Of a stretch of 64,000 nucleotides of DNA, positions 44,534 through 55,962 are shown piece after piece. Under the pieces are notes generated by a model. The model saw only the letters and a program-made list of their open reading frames with translations, did no database searches and was not told the DNA's origin. Numbering within the stretch: the first letter of the stretch is position 1; each line of letters opens with the position of its first letter. The translations under genes were made by a program, and so were the position numbers. Source of the stretch: Clostridiales bacterium UBA4821 (GTDB taxonomy: Bacteria > Bacillota > Clostridia > Acetivibrionales > UBA4821); contig DHFP01000251.1 in the NCBI GenBank assembly GCA_002402315.1, forward strand, positions 32,937 to 96,936. Reading direction: 5' to 3'.

Positions 44534-45211
44534 CTACTTGTCGTCGTCGGCAGCCCTTCCATCACCTGATATAGGAATTGCTTCACCGAGGTACTTAGGC
44601 TTTGAGCGGAGAATATCAACCTGTAAAAAAGCCTTACACCTCGCAGCAATCTCACGCATCTCGTAATAACTCATCTTATAGTATATATGCTTATCTGATG
44701 TAACGCCACAGGCTTCAATCCCGAGCTTTCTTGCAGTATACAGTGCACGGGCAAGGTGGTACTCTTGTGTAACTATGATTGCTTTATTCACACTAAATAT
44801 ATCCCGTGTCCTGTATAGGCTGTCGTAGGTACTGAATCCGGCATGGTCCATAAAAATATTTTCCCTTGGTACACCCTTTGACTGCAAGTATCTTCTCATA
44901 GCGTTCACTTCGTCATATGAAACACTTCCGTGGTCACCACTTACAAGGAGTTTTTCAGCTTTATTGGCCTTATAAAGATCAACCGCAACGTTGAGTCTGT
45001 CGGCAAGGATGCCGGATACTCTGCCGCTTGGGAAGACAAATGCGCCGGGGACAATGATGGCCTCTACTTGAGGAGAATCTTCAAAATCTACTATATACTT
45101 TGAACCATAGTTTCGAACATAAAGGTCTACAAAAAATATTGGTATAATACCTAACAGAAACATTGAAATAACAGGAATTGCGATTTTTCTTAAAGCTGCT
45201 CTCATTGACAC
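44534..45211 (-). CDS. SanA/YdcF family (DUF218) membrane-associated protein
   Basis: 225 residues. One N-terminal membrane helix (about 9-28) precedes a DUF218 domain: AIIVPGAFVFPSGRVSGILADRL (about 51-73), LLVSGDHG, the conserved acid D at about 121 in FMDHAGFSTYDSL, and VTQEYHLARAL (about 147-157). SanA-type members affect envelope integrity or vancomycin tolerance. The C-terminal acidic tail (DDDK) is not conserved. It is 30 bases downstream of no gene on its strand, so it is likely independent. Confidence 0.85.
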   Translation of the reverse strand: MSMRAALRKIAIPVISMFLLGIIPIFFVDLYVRNYGSKYIVDFEDSPQVEAIIVPGAFVFPSGRVSGILADRLNVAVDLYKANKAEKLLVSGDHGSVSYDEVNAMRRYLQSKGVPRENIFMDHAGFSTYDSLYRTRDIFSVNKAIIVTQEYHLARALYTARKLGIEACGVTSDKHIYYKMSYYEMREIAARCKAFLQVDILRSKPKYLGEAIPISGDGRAADDDK

Positions 45212-45363
45212 TTCTCTCCAAGTTTCATATTATTTTTTACTAATGTAACTCTTTAAGTAGATTATAGTTAAGAAAGGTTGTTAAGGTCAAGCTTTAAGTC
45301 ACAATGCATATTTTCCCTTCTGATGGACAACCTAGCTAGGATCGAAGTACAAAAGGGGATTAT

Positions 45364-45528
45364 ATGATGCAGCAAGATTTAAATAATTTACTAATGAAAA
45401 TTCATGAAGGCCGGCAAGACCTTGAAAACATAATTACTATCAGAGGAATTAACGATCCAAAAGTAATAACCGCCAGTCAAAAGGTAGATAAACTATTGGA
45501 TAAATATTATAAAAAGCATAGGAAATAA
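45364..45528 (+). CDS. Spo0E-like aspartyl-phosphate phosphatase
   Basis: 54 residues, below most gene-calling thresholds, with an AAAGGGG ribosome site. The two-helix Spo0E plan is clear: LLMKIHEGRQDLENII, a turn, then ITASQKVDKLLDKYYKK with the family signature S-Q-x-x-D. Such proteins dephosphorylate Spo0A~P and so restrain sporulation. It stands alone. Confidence 0.85.
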   Translation: MMQQDLNNLLMKIHEGRQDLENIITIRGINDPKVITASQKVDKLLDKYYKKHRK

Positions 45529-45672
45529 GCTTGTTAATGGACTTTATATCATTTTAAACTGTCATCAAAACATTAAGCAATAATAAATTGTTTTCTCATA
45601 CTCCATCTTTTCTAAGTCTCCTAACTGTGTTAATATTATCTAGTAAAAATGTCGAACCAGTGGAGAGAAAGT

Positions 45673-46326
45673 ATGACCAGCTTCTTATTGAAGTTACTAG
45701 CCATAGCATCCATGTTTATTGATCATGTCGGGGTGATTTTCTTTCCGGATGAGATATTCTTCAGGATGGTTGGAAGGATAGCTTTTCCAATTTTTGCATG
45801 GCAGATTACAGTTGGGTATAAAAATTCAACCAATATTAAAAATTACTTTTTAAGACTGCTATTTTTTGCCTTGATTTGTCAGGTACCGTTTTCTATTGCA
45901 TTTCAAACTCTGAGTTTAAATATCTTTTTTACTCTACTAATGGGTTTGTTATCTATAAAATTTTACAATCATGCAAAGAATAAATATTTAGGCTTCTTAT
46001 TCAGTATGTTTATGATTATGCTTGGTCAGGCAATAGATGTTGATTATGGCGCATATGGAGTGGCGGTTATTTTCTTATTGCATGTTTTTCAGAATAAGCG
46101 AATATGGCTGGTAGCAAGCTTCGCTGTTATTACATTAATATTCAGCGCAGTTTATTTCGTACCCGTACAGATATTTTCCCTCTTAGCGCTGCTGCCTATT
46201 TTTATATATAATGGAAGACAGGGTCCCAGGTTTAAATACCTGTTTTATATATTTTATCCCGGCCATTTGCTATTGCTGTACCTTTTGAAGCTAATAATAG
46301 ATCCTTCTGCAAATATAATTCGATAA
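45673..46326 (+). CDS. TraX family membrane protein
   Basis: 217 residues from the ATG at 45673 after GGAGAGAA; an upstream in-frame start has no ribosome site. Six or more membrane helices are visible. LLKLLAIASMFIDHVGVIFF and RMVGRIAFPIFAWQI are the TraX signature; the family is named for F-pilin acetylation but in chromosomal Bacillota copies the substrate is unknown. A TGTCGAA sequence resembling a Spo0A box lies near its start (45647-45653). Confidence 0.85.
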   Translation: MTSFLLKLLAIASMFIDHVGVIFFPDEIFFRMVGRIAFPIFAWQITVGYKNSTNIKNYFLRLLFFALICQVPFSIAFQTLSLNIFFTLLMGLLSIKFYNHAKNKYLGFLFSMFMIMLGQAIDVDYGAYGVAVIFLLHVFQNKRIWLVASFAVITLIFSAVYFVPVQIFSLLALLPIFIYNGRQGPRFKYLFYIFYPGHLLLLYLLKLIIDPSANIIR

Positions 46327-46355
46327 TATTACAAAACCTTACATTTTTCATTGAA

Positions 46356-46379
46356 GGGAAATTAACATAATTATAGAAT
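46356..46379 (+). promoter_or_regulatory. sigma-H-type promoter of spoIIA
   Basis: GGGAAAT (46356-46362), 12-bp spacer, AGAAT (46375-46379), close to the sigma-H consensus AGGAwwT/RGAAT and in the right place; spoIIA is sigma-H dependent in Bacillus. Confidence 0.55.
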
Positions 46380-46408
46380 ATATTCCTCAAAAGGGGGTAT
46401 GTTTATAA

Positions 46409-46744
46409 ATGGATTTGGAATTTTTACCGGAAAACCGGACCTTGATTGTAAGGATAAATTGTGAGATGGATCATCACACGTCTGAGGCCATAAGAAGAAG
46501 AGTGGACGGTGAAATCCAGAGATTAAGGCCGCAAAAGTTGGTGTTTGATTTTTCAGGGGTTAGTTTTATGGATAGTTCAGGGATAGGAGTGATTATGGGC
46601 AGGTATAAAAATATTCAGAGGACAAACGGAACTGCCGTTATGGTTAATGTTAAGCCCGAAGTGAGAAAGGTATTTGAGATATCGGGTGTTACCAAACTGA
46701 TACCCCAGTATGATAATATTAAACAAGCTCTTCAGAATATGTAG
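46409..46744 (+). CDS. spoIIAA: anti-anti-sigma factor SpoIIAA
   Basis: 111 residues, a STAS domain. The phosphorylatable Ser lies in the signature [14 protein letters not shown] (about 56-69). Unphosphorylated SpoIIAA binds SpoIIAB and frees sigma-F in the forespore. It is first in the spoIIA operon behind a sigma-H-type promoter, with a GGGGG ribosome site. The spoIIAB gene follows after 14 bases. Confidence 0.95.
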   Translation: MDLEFLPENRTLIVRINCEMDHHTSEAIRRRVDGEIQRLRPQKLVFDFSGVSFMDSSGIGVIMGRYKNIQRTNGTAVMVNVKPEVRKVFEISGVTKLIPQYDNIKQALQNM

Positions 46745-46758
46745 GGAGGGGAAGAAAG

Positions 46759-47205
46759 ATGCAATACGACAATGAAATGAGGTTGGAATTTTTGAGTAAG
46801 TCAAGTAATGAAGCTTTTGCGAGAGTTGCTGTTGCAGCATTCGCTTCTCAACTGGACCCTACTATAGAAGAGATAGCTGATATTAAGACTGCGGTTTCAG
46901 AAGCAGTGACAAATTCAATAATACATGGTTATGAAAATAAGGTGGGGTATGTAAAGATCTTTGCCGGCATTAGAAATAATACAGTAGAGATTGAAATCAG
47001 TGATGTGGGAAAAGGAATTGAAGACATACAACAGGCAATGCAGCCTCTATATACATCTAAACCTGAATTAGAGAGGTCAGGTATGGGGTTTACTATAATG
47101 GAGAACTTTATGGACCATTTAGAGGTTGAATCCATTCCAGGTCAAGGTACCAGAATCAAAATGATAAAGACCATTGGAGATAAAGAGAATATAGAAAACC
47201 AATAA
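46759..47205 (+). CDS. spoIIAB: anti-sigma-F factor and kinase SpoIIAB
   Basis: 148 residues, a GHKL-type Ser kinase. N-box [11 protein letters not shown] (about 50-60), the G1 box DVGKGI and the G2 box [12 protein letters not shown] (about 110-121) are present. It holds sigma-F inactive and phosphorylates SpoIIAA. Unusually, 120 bases separate it from sigF, whereas the three genes normally abut. Confidence 0.95.
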   Translation: MQYDNEMRLEFLSKSSNEAFARVAVAAFASQLDPTIEEIADIKTAVSEAVTNSIIHGYENKVGYVKIFAGIRNNTVEIEISDVGKGIEDIQQAMQPLYTSKPELERSGMGFTIMENFMDHLEVESIPGQGTRIKMIKTIGDKENIENQ

Positions 47206-47325
47206 AACCAGTATGGGCATACCCGGAGACTTAACCATTTCTTTAGGGTCTTGCTGGCTAGCTGGTTAATATTTTTGCTTATTAATGTAAGAATATAACA
47301 AAAATGTTAATAAGGGGTAGACCTA
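47206..47325 (+). other. atypical spacer within the spoIIA operon
   Basis: 120 bp with a possible AACCA/TGGTT stem around 47231-47268 and AT-rich sequence up to the sigF ribosome site (AAGGGGTAG). It holds no reading frame of note. Confidence 0.5.
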
Positions 47326-48060
47326 ATGGAAAATGGACTCGATAAAGATATACTTGATCTAATAAAAAAAGCTAAGGCCGGAGATAATCTGGCCCAATCG
47401 AAAATAGTAGAGAATAATCTGGGGTTGGTTTGGAGTATCGTAAAGAGGTTTTCTAATAGAGGATACGAAAATGAGGACTTGTTTCAGATTGGGTGTATTG
47501 GACTGATTAAATCAATTAAGAAGTTTGATACTACTTACGATGTCAGGTTTTCTACGTATGCTGTTCCCATGATAATGGGAGAAATTAAAAGGTTTATAAG
47601 AGATGATGGAATTATTAAGGTTAGCAGGGGGCTAAAGGAGATTTCCAATAAAGTCAAGATAACCAAAGAGATAATGGCAAAGGAAATGGGAAGAGAACCA
47701 TCGCTTGGAGAGGTTGCTGACAGGATACACATGAGTTTGGAAGATATTGTAATGGCGATGGAAGCTGTCAACATGCCTGAGTCCCTACACAGTACCATGT
47801 ATGAAGGGGATAGCAGTAATATAAGATTAATTGACAAAATTGAAGACCAGTCAGCGCGAGTAGAACTTGAGGACAGGATTGCTCTTAAGCAAGTGCTTCA
47901 AATTATGGAACCAAGGGAACGGCAGATTATTGTATTGAGATATTTTAAAGACAAAACCCAGTCCCAGGTAGCCGCAATGCTTGGAATTTCTCAGGTGCAG
48001 GTATCAAGGATAGAAAAAAAGGTTTTACTCAATATGAGGAAAAAGATACTCGAGGGATAA
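47326..48060 (+). CDS. sigF: forespore sigma factor sigma-F (SpoIIAC)
   Basis: 244 residues, a sigma-70 group 3 factor. Region 2 (NNLGLVWSIVKRFSNRGYENEDLFQIGCIGLIKSI, in parts 28-62, with FSTYAVPMIMGEIKRFIRDD), region 3 (about 105-150) and region 4 helix-turn-helix (DKTQSQVAAMLGISQVQVSRIEKK, in parts near 211-234) are all complete. It drives the first forespore-specific genes and is released by SpoIIAA. Confidence 0.95.
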   Translation: MENGLDKDILDLIKKAKAGDNLAQSKIVENNLGLVWSIVKRFSNRGYENEDLFQIGCIGLIKSIKKFDTTYDVRFSTYAVPMIMGEIKRFIRDDGIIKVSRGLKEISNKVKITKEIMAKEMGREPSLGEVADRIHMSLEDIVMAMEAVNMPESLHSTMYEGDSSNIRLIDKIEDQSARVELEDRIALKQVLQIMEPRERQIIVLRYFKDKTQSQVAAMLGISQVQVSRIEKKVLLNMRKKILEG

Positions 48061-48133
48061 ACTTGAATATATAGAACATTCTTCTTCAAATAATATACTT
48101 AGCGAGGGAAATTTATGTGTAAGAGGTGGAATA

Positions 48134-48292
48134 ATGTTCAATTCATCTAAGCCCAAAAAGCATATAATTGCTATAGTTGTTTTGATATCTATTGCCTTGG
48201 TTATTGCATTATTTTATTATTTCTTTTTTGCTAAAATAAATAATAAAATCCCTACCAGAGGCTTTTTTGTGAGCCAGGGAATGGTGACCTGA
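48134..48292 (+). CDS. small single-pass membrane protein after sigF
   Basis: A 52-residue frame with an AAGAGGTGG ribosome site. One membrane helix (about 10-33) has a basic N-terminus (KPKKH), and a short polar tail ends RGFFVSQGMVT. No family is recognised. Its place right behind sigF suggests it could be transcribed with the spoIIA operon. Confidence 0.5.
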   Translation: MFNSSKPKKHIIAIVVLISIALVIALFYYFFFAKINNKIPTRGFFVSQGMVT

Positions 48293-48366
48293 CTTGCCCT
48301 TTTATTCTTGAGTTTATTTTGTTATAATTTACTTCCGAACGTTAGAAGGAAGTAGGATGTGATCTA

Positions 48367-49674
48367 ATGAAGAAAGTTGGATTTCATACACTGGGTTGTA
48401 AAGTAAATCAATATGAGACCCAGGCAATGATAGAAATGTTTAAAAAAGCCGGCTATGAAGTTGTTGATTTTGAACAGTTTGCTGATATCTATCTAATAAA
48501 TACCTGTACCGTCACAAGTTTTGGGGACAAAAAATCCAGACAGGTAATAAGAAGGGCTCAGAGAAGCAATCCTGAAGCCATTATAGCAGTTGTCGGCTGC
48601 TATTCTCAAATATCTCCTGAAGAAGTTGAAAAGATAGAAGGAGTAGATGTTATAGCCGGAACCGGAGAACGGGCAAAAATCGTACAGATGATAGAATCGG
48701 CAGACAAGGCAAAGAAGGTAAGGTCAGTAACAGACATAATGAAGCAAAGGGAATTTGAGGAAACAGGATTTATTACATACAATGAAAGAACACGGGCATT
48801 TATAAAGATACAAGAAGGATGTGACAGCTTTTGTTCATACTGTATAATTCCTTATGCACGCGGACCGGTAAGAAGCCGGAGTAAGGAAGGTATAGTAAGT
48901 GAAGTTGAATCATTGGGAGATAACGGTTTTAAAGAAATAGTACTCACGGGAATACATTTGACCTCATACGGAAAGGATATTAGGAATACATCTCTAATTG
49001 AAATAGTGGAAGAAATTAATCAGATACCATCAATCCAAAGGATACGTCTAGGGTCCCTGGAGCCTAATTTCGTGACTGAAGAATCTATCGCAAAAATTAA
49101 AAAAATTCAAAAGCTATGTCCGCATTTTCATATTTCTTTACAAAGCGGTTCAGATAGTGTACTCAAGAGAATGAACAGGAAATACAGTGCGGAGGAATAT
49201 AGGGATAAAGTTAAGATGCTGAGGGCGCACATTCCGGATGTATCGGTAACAACAGATATAATGGCAGGCTTCCCAGCGGAAACCAAAGAAGAATTTGAGG
49301 AAACATATAATTTCTTAGAAAGCCTGTCCTTAAGTAAAACACATGTATTCAAATATTCACCCAGGAAAGGTACACCGGCAGCATCATATCCTAATCAGGT
49401 TGATATTAAAACCAAGGAGGAAAGAAGCAACCTTCTCTTGGAGCTTTCAGACAGGAAAGAATTTGAATTTAATTCCAGGTTTATTGGAAGGACTATGGAG
49501 GTTCTTTTTGAGCAGGAATCAGATTTTCAGAAAGGTTACCTGGAAGGGCACACCGATAATTTTATCCGCATTGCTGCGAAGGCGGAGAAGGATTATATAG
49601 GGGAATTTGGACAGGTGAAATTGCAGGCAATTGAGAAAGGCTTGGTTATAGGCGAGAACACTAGACTTTTTTAA
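48367..49674 (+). CDS. mtaB: tRNA t6A37 methylthiotransferase MtaB
   Basis: 435 residues. The N-terminal UPF0004 domain holds three cluster Cys (GCKVNQYET, NTCTVT, GCYSQ), the radical SAM core has CDSFCSYC (about 156-163), and a TRAM domain closes the C-terminus. This is the MtaB type, which converts t6A37 to ms2t6A in tRNAs reading ANN codons. The start ATG follows GGAAGTAGGATGTG. It is monocistronic, between sporulation genes and the glycolytic cluster. Confidence 0.93.
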   Translation: MKKVGFHTLGCKVNQYETQAMIEMFKKAGYEVVDFEQFADIYLINTCTVTSFGDKKSRQVIRRAQRSNPEAIIAVVGCYSQISPEEVEKIEGVDVIAGTGERAKIVQMIESADKAKKVRSVTDIMKQREFEETGFITYNERTRAFIKIQEGCDSFCSYCIIPYARGPVRSRSKEGIVSEVESLGDNGFKEIVLTGIHLTSYGKDIRNTSLIEIVEEINQIPSIQRIRLGSLEPNFVTEESIAKIKKIQKLCPHFHISLQSGSDSVLKRMNRKYSAEEYRDKVKMLRAHIPDVSVTTDIMAGFPAETKEEFEETYNFLESLSLSKTHVFKYSPRKGTPAASYPNQVDIKTKEERSNLLLELSDRKEFEFNSRFIGRTMEVLFEQESDFQKGYLEGHTDNFIRIAAKAEKDYIGEFGQVKLQAIEKGLVIGENTRLF

Positions 49675-49808
49675 AGCATTTTACTTATAATCGGTTAAAT
49701 AAGTTGCTTTCAATCCAAAACCTTAATAATGAATTTGTTTAAGTAAATTGGAAAAGATAGATTAAGCAGATGGAGATAAAATTTGGTTAAAATTTTCCTT
49801 GGTTATTA

Positions 49809-49835
49809 TTGAAAAAAGGCACATAATAATATAAA
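49809..49835 (+). promoter_or_regulatory. candidate promoter of the glycolytic cluster
   Basis: TTGAAA (49809-49814), 15-bp spacer, TATAAA (49830-49835). The gap between mtaB and gap otherwise shows no clear structure. Confidence 0.4.
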
Positions 49836-49884
49836 ATACTAGTTGTTCAAGGAATAAATTAACTCAAATGGGAGGTAATTTTAG

Positions 49885-50898
<1,014 letters not shown>

Positions 50899-50948
50899 AA
50901 CCAGTTTACAGTTGAGAGTTGACAGTTAAAAACAAAATGCACTGTGTG

Positions 50949-50983
50949 CGGCGTGCGGCGTAACTTTTGTACGTTGCACGCCG
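50949..50983. repeat. GC-rich hairpin repeat between gap and pgk
   Basis: CGGCGTGC/GCACGCCG with an inner CGT/ACG pair, preceded by CAGTTGAGAGTTGACAGTT. This composition is foreign to the neighbouring AT-rich spacers and resembles dispersed REP-like elements; it may also tune mRNA stability between the two genes. Confidence 0.6.
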
Positions 50984-51018
50984 TCTTAGTTTTCTGAAGA
51001 TATAATGGAGGTATACAC

Positions 51019-52203
51019 ATGAACAAAAAAACAATAGAAGACATACAGGTTCAAGGAAAAAGAGTACTGGTTAGATGTGATTTTAATGTTCCGCAGGATG
51101 AGAACGGCAATATTTCTGATGACAGGAGAATTGTTGCAGCACTGCCAACCATTCAGTACCTAATGAAAAATGGAGCAAAAGTCGTGCTGTGCTCACACCT
51201 CGGCAGGCCAAAGAGAGGGTTTGAAGAAAAATTCAGCTTGGCGCCTGTAGCAAAAAGATTGTCCGAATTACTGGACAAACAAGTGGTTCTTGCCAAGGAT
51301 GTGGTTGGGGAAAGTGCAAAATCAAGCGTTGCCCGGATGAATGAAGGTGATGTAGTTCTCTTCGAAAATGTAAGGTTTTATAAGGAAGAAGAAAAGAATG
51401 ACCCTGAATTTGCAAAACAGCTGGCCAGCCTTGCAGACATCTATGTGAATGATGCTTTTGGTACTGCCCACAGAGCGCACGCATCAACTGCGGGTGTAGC
51501 GGACTATTTACCTGCTGTATCAGGATACCTCATCAAAAAAGAAATTGAGTACTTAGGAAAGGTGTTAACCTCACCGGAAAAGCCGTTTGCAGCAATACTC
51601 GGAGGGGCAAAGGTATCTGATAAGATAGGTGTTATTGAGAACCTTATCGAAAAGGTGGATTCACTAATAATTGGCGGCGGAATGGCATATACATTCCTGA
51701 AAGCTAAAGGCTATAACATAGGGACATCAATCTGTGAATACGATAAACTGGACTTGGCAAATGAATTAATGGAAAAAGCCAAACAGAAAGGCGTCAATTT
51801 AATGCTGCCTGTTGAAACAGTAATTGGTAAGGAGTTTAAGGCTGACACCGAAAGTAAAGTAGTACCCTCAACAGAAATACCTGACGGTTGGATGGGACTT
51901 GATATAGGGCCGGCTACAGTAAGACAGTTTTCTGAGGAAGTTAAGAAGGCTAAGACGGTTATTTGGAATGGTCCTATGGGAGTATTTGAGTTTCCTGAGT
52001 TTGCCAAGGGAACAAAAGCTATAGCTGCAGCTCTGGCTGAGTCAGATGCTACCACAATAATAGGCGGTGGAGACTCTGCTGCCGCAGTAGAGCAAATGGG
52101 ATTTGCTGAAAGGATGACACATATATCCACGGGTGGAGGAGCTTCACTCGAATTTTTGGAAGGAAAGGAGCTGCCCGGAATTGCATGCCTCAATGACAAA
52201 TAA
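51019..52203 (+). CDS. pgk: phosphoglycerate kinase
   Basis: 394 residues. RCDFNVPQD and LCSHLGRPK at the N-terminal substrate site, the basic patch with [13 protein letters not shown] (about 153-165), and the nucleotide-binding [12 protein letters not shown] and [13 protein letters not shown] near the end are intact. It makes ATP from 1,3-bisphosphoglycerate. Its last codons overlap the tpiA start by 11 bases. Confidence 0.97.
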   Translation: MNKKTIEDIQVQGKRVLVRCDFNVPQDENGNISDDRRIVAALPTIQYLMKNGAKVVLCSHLGRPKRGFEEKFSLAPVAKRLSELLDKQVVLAKDVVGESAKSSVARMNEGDVVLFENVRFYKEEEKNDPEFAKQLASLADIYVNDAFGTAHRAHASTAGVADYLPAVSGYLIKKEIEYLGKVLTSPEKPFAAILGGAKVSDKIGVIENLIEKVDSLIIGGGMAYTFLKAKGYNIGTSICEYDKLDLANELMEKAKQKGVNLMLPVETVIGKEFKADTESKVVPSTEIPDGWMGLDIGPATVRQFSEEVKKAKTVIWNGPMGVFEFPEFAKGTKAIAAALAESDATTIIGGGDSAAAVEQMGFAERMTHISTGGGASLEFLEGKELPGIACLNDK

Positions 52204-52975
52204 TACAAGAAAGAAGATAGTTGCCGGAAACTGGAAAATGAACGTATTACCTTCACAGGTGACGGAATTTGTTACAGAATTGAGAAATAGAATAAGCGGT
52301 ACAGACGTTGATGTAGTTATCTGCCCACCTTTCGTATGTCTTCCCGCAGCCGTAGCTGCTGCCCAAAACTCAGGACTCAGCACTCAGGACTCAGGACTGA
52401 TTAAAGTGGGAGCACAGAACATGCATTGGGAAGGAACAGGTGCTTTTACAGGAGAAGTTTCACCAAACATGCTTACCGATCTCAAAATTGAATATGTGAT
52501 AATTGGGCATTCAGAGAGGCGGCAGTACTTTAGTGAAACGGACGAGACTGTTAACAAAAAAATACACACTGCTTTAATGTACGGTTTAAAACCAATTGTC
52601 TGTGTGGGAGAAACCCTTGAGCAAAGAGAACAGGGCATAACCTATGAAATGCTCAGGATGCAGACAAGACTTGCACTACAGGGTTTAGAGGATGAACAGG
52701 TAAGGAGTATTATCCTTGCCTATGAACCTATTTGGGCTATTGGTACAGGCAAAACTGCTACTCCCGAGGATGCTAATAATGCTATAGCTGCAATTAGAGG
52801 AGTTGTAGGAGAAGTGTATGGGCAGGATGTGGCACAGCAAATCCGGATTCAGTACGGGGGAAGTGTTAATGCTGGAAATGCTAAGGAACTGTTCGGTATG
52901 CCGGATATAGATGGTGGTCTTGTAGGAGGTGCCAGCCTCAAGGCTGATGAGTTTGAGAAGATTGTACGGTATTAA
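52193..52975 (+). CDS. tpiA: triosephosphate isomerase with an inserted heptamer repeat
   Basis: 260 residues. The start is the ATG at 52193 ([17 protein letters not shown]). It has no ribosome site of its own, so translation is probably coupled to pgk. Active-site Lys in NWKMN, His in GHSERRQ, and Glu in [12 protein letters not shown] are present. Between CLPAAVAA and [10 protein letters not shown] there are about 10 additional residues ([11 protein letters not shown]) encoded by four tandem heptamers, where relatives have a short loop. The insert is on the surface near residue 60, away from the catalytic residues, so the enzyme is probably active. Confidence 0.95.
   Translation: MTNNTRKKIVAGNWKMNVLPSQVTEFVTELRNRISGTDVDVVICPPFVCLPAAVAAAQNSGLSTQDSGLIKVGAQNMHWEGTGAFTGEVSPNMLTDLKIEYVIIGHSERRQYFSETDETVNKKIHTALMYGLKPIVCVGETLEQREQGITYEMLRMQTRLALQGLEDEQVRSIILAYEPIWAIGTGKTATPEDANNAIAAIRGVVGEVYGQDVAQQIRIQYGGSVNAGNAKELFGMPDIDGGLVGGASLKADEFEKIVRY
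52368..52395 (+). repeat. tandem heptamer repeat inside tpiA
   Basis: Four copies of ACTCAGG (one reads ACTCAGC). Gain or loss of one unit would shift the tpiA frame; three units (21 bp) would preserve it. Confidence 0.9.
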
Positions 52976-52996
52976 TGTAAGAGAGGAATCTTAGCA

Positions 52997-54541
52997 ATGA
53001 CAGAGCATAGACTTACAATGCTGATAGTAATGGATGGATTCGGGCTAAATGAGAATACAAAAGGAAATGCTATAAAATTAGCCCAAACTCCAAACTTATC
53101 TAACATTTTTAAAAAGTATCCCAACACTTACGTCAGAACAAGCGGAATGGATGTCGGACTGCCTGAAGGGCAGATGGGCAATTCAGAGGTAGGGCATACC
53201 AATATTGGAGCAGGGAGAATTGTGTATCAGGAGTTAACCAGAATTACAAAATCAATAGATGACGGTGATTTCTTTAGTAAGCAGGAATTCCTGGATGCTA
53301 TAAACAACTGCAAGAAGAATGGAACCAGCTTGCACCTGTACGGTCTTTTATCTGATGGAGGAGTTCACAGCCATATTACTCACTTGTATGCTCTGCTTAA
53401 ACATGCAAAGGCGCATGACCTTGAAAAAGTATATGTACACTGCTTCCTGGATGGCAGGGATGTCCATCCTGCATCAGCTAAGGATTATATAATAGCTCTG
53501 GAAGAGAATATGAAGGAAATAGGTATTGGCAGAGCAGCTACCGTCATGGGAAGGTACTATGCCATGGACAGGGATAAAAGATGGGAGCGGGTTAAATTAG
53601 CATATGATGCACTTGTGCTGGGAGCGGGCGAATTTGCTGAGAGTGCTTTTGATGCGGTAGAGCAATCATATAAGAAAGAAGAGTGGGATGAATTTGTAAA
53701 GCCGACAGTGATAGTTAAGGGCGGCCAACCTGTTGCAACAATCGGGCCTAATGACTCGATAATCTTTTATAATTTCAGGCCTGATAGGGCAAGAGAAATA
53801 ACAAGAGCATTTGTTGACCCGGATTTTAATGGTTTTGAACGTCCACTTGGTTTTTTTTCTGTACATTATGTAACAATGACAGTGTATGATGCTACCATGC
53901 CGAATGTAAGTGCAGTATTTAAACCTGAACATTTGCATAACACATTTGGAGAATATATAAGCACTTTGGGATATACCCAGCTTAGAATAGCTGAAACAGA
54001 AAAGTATGCACACGTTACCTTCTTTTTCAATGGTGGTGTTGAGAAGACTTATGAAGGAGAGGACAGGATTCTGATACCTTCTCCCAAGGTTGCAACTTAC
54101 GACCTGAAGCCGGAGATGAGTGCATATGAGGTTACAGATGCACTTATTGAAGCTATTGAATCCAGGAAGTACAATGTGATAATAATGAACTATGCAAACC
54201 CGGATATGGTTGGACATACAGGTAATCTTGAGGCTGCAATAAAGGCAGTCGAAGCAGTGGATACCTGTGCCGGCAGGGTAGTAGACAAGGTATTCGAACA
54301 ACAGGGCATGATAATTATAACTTCTGATCATGGAAATGCTGATCAGATGATAGATTATAATACTGAAGAAATAGTAACAGCTCATACAACAAATCCTACA
54401 CCATTGGTCATAGTAGGATATGAAAAAGACATAAAGCTAAAACCAGGGCGGCTTTCAGACATAGCCCCTACCATGCTTGAGTTAATGGGCTTGCCCAAAC
54501 CGCCGGAGATGACTGGAGAATCGTTGATTGTAAGGGAGTAA
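52997..54541 (+). CDS. gpmI: 2,3-bisphosphoglycerate-independent phosphoglycerate mutase
   Basis: 514 residues, the alkaline-phosphatase-superfamily iPGM. Metal and nucleophile region VMDGFGLNE at the start, the phospho-Ser in MGNSEVGHTNIGAG (about 58-71), HCFLDGRD, and the second metal site TSDHGNADQM are visible. It converts 3- to 2-phosphoglycerate using Mn2+. It lies 21 bases after tpiA. Confidence 0.97.
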   Translation: MTEHRLTMLIVMDGFGLNENTKGNAIKLAQTPNLSNIFKKYPNTYVRTSGMDVGLPEGQMGNSEVGHTNIGAGRIVYQELTRITKSIDDGDFFSKQEFLDAINNCKKNGTSLHLYGLLSDGGVHSHITHLYALLKHAKAHDLEKVYVHCFLDGRDVHPASAKDYIIALEENMKEIGIGRAATVMGRYYAMDRDKRWERVKLAYDALVLGAGEFAESAFDAVEQSYKKEEWDEFVKPTVIVKGGQPVATIGPNDSIIFYNFRPDRAREITRAFVDPDFNGFERPLGFFSVHYVTMTVYDATMPNVSAVFKPEHLHNTFGEYISTLGYTQLRIAETEKYAHVTFFFNGGVEKTYEGEDRILIPSPKVATYDLKPEMSAYEVTDALIEAIESRKYNVIIMNYANPDMVGHTGNLEAAIKAVEAVDTCAGRVVDKVFEQQGMIIITSDHGNADQMIDYNTEEIVTAHTTNPTPLVIVGYEKDIKLKPGRLSDIAPTMLELMGLPKPPEMTGESLIVRE

Positions 54542-54561
54542 AGCTTTAAATATGCAAATAA

Positions 54562-55872
<1,311 letters not shown>

Positions 55873-55962
55873 ATAATTCACACGTAATTATTTGGAACTT
55901 GCTTTTATGCAGGTTCCTTTATTTTCCTACTATAGTAGTATTAATTCGACATGGAGGCTGAA

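Noticed and set aside
51711..52256. 181-codon minus-strand frame across pgk and tpiA
   Set aside because: Overlaps two essential genes on the other strand and has no start context.
53666..54385. 239-codon minus-strand frame in gpmI
   Set aside because: Antisense of a complete, motif-bearing gpmI; rich in Cys, His and Tyr as expected of shadow frames.
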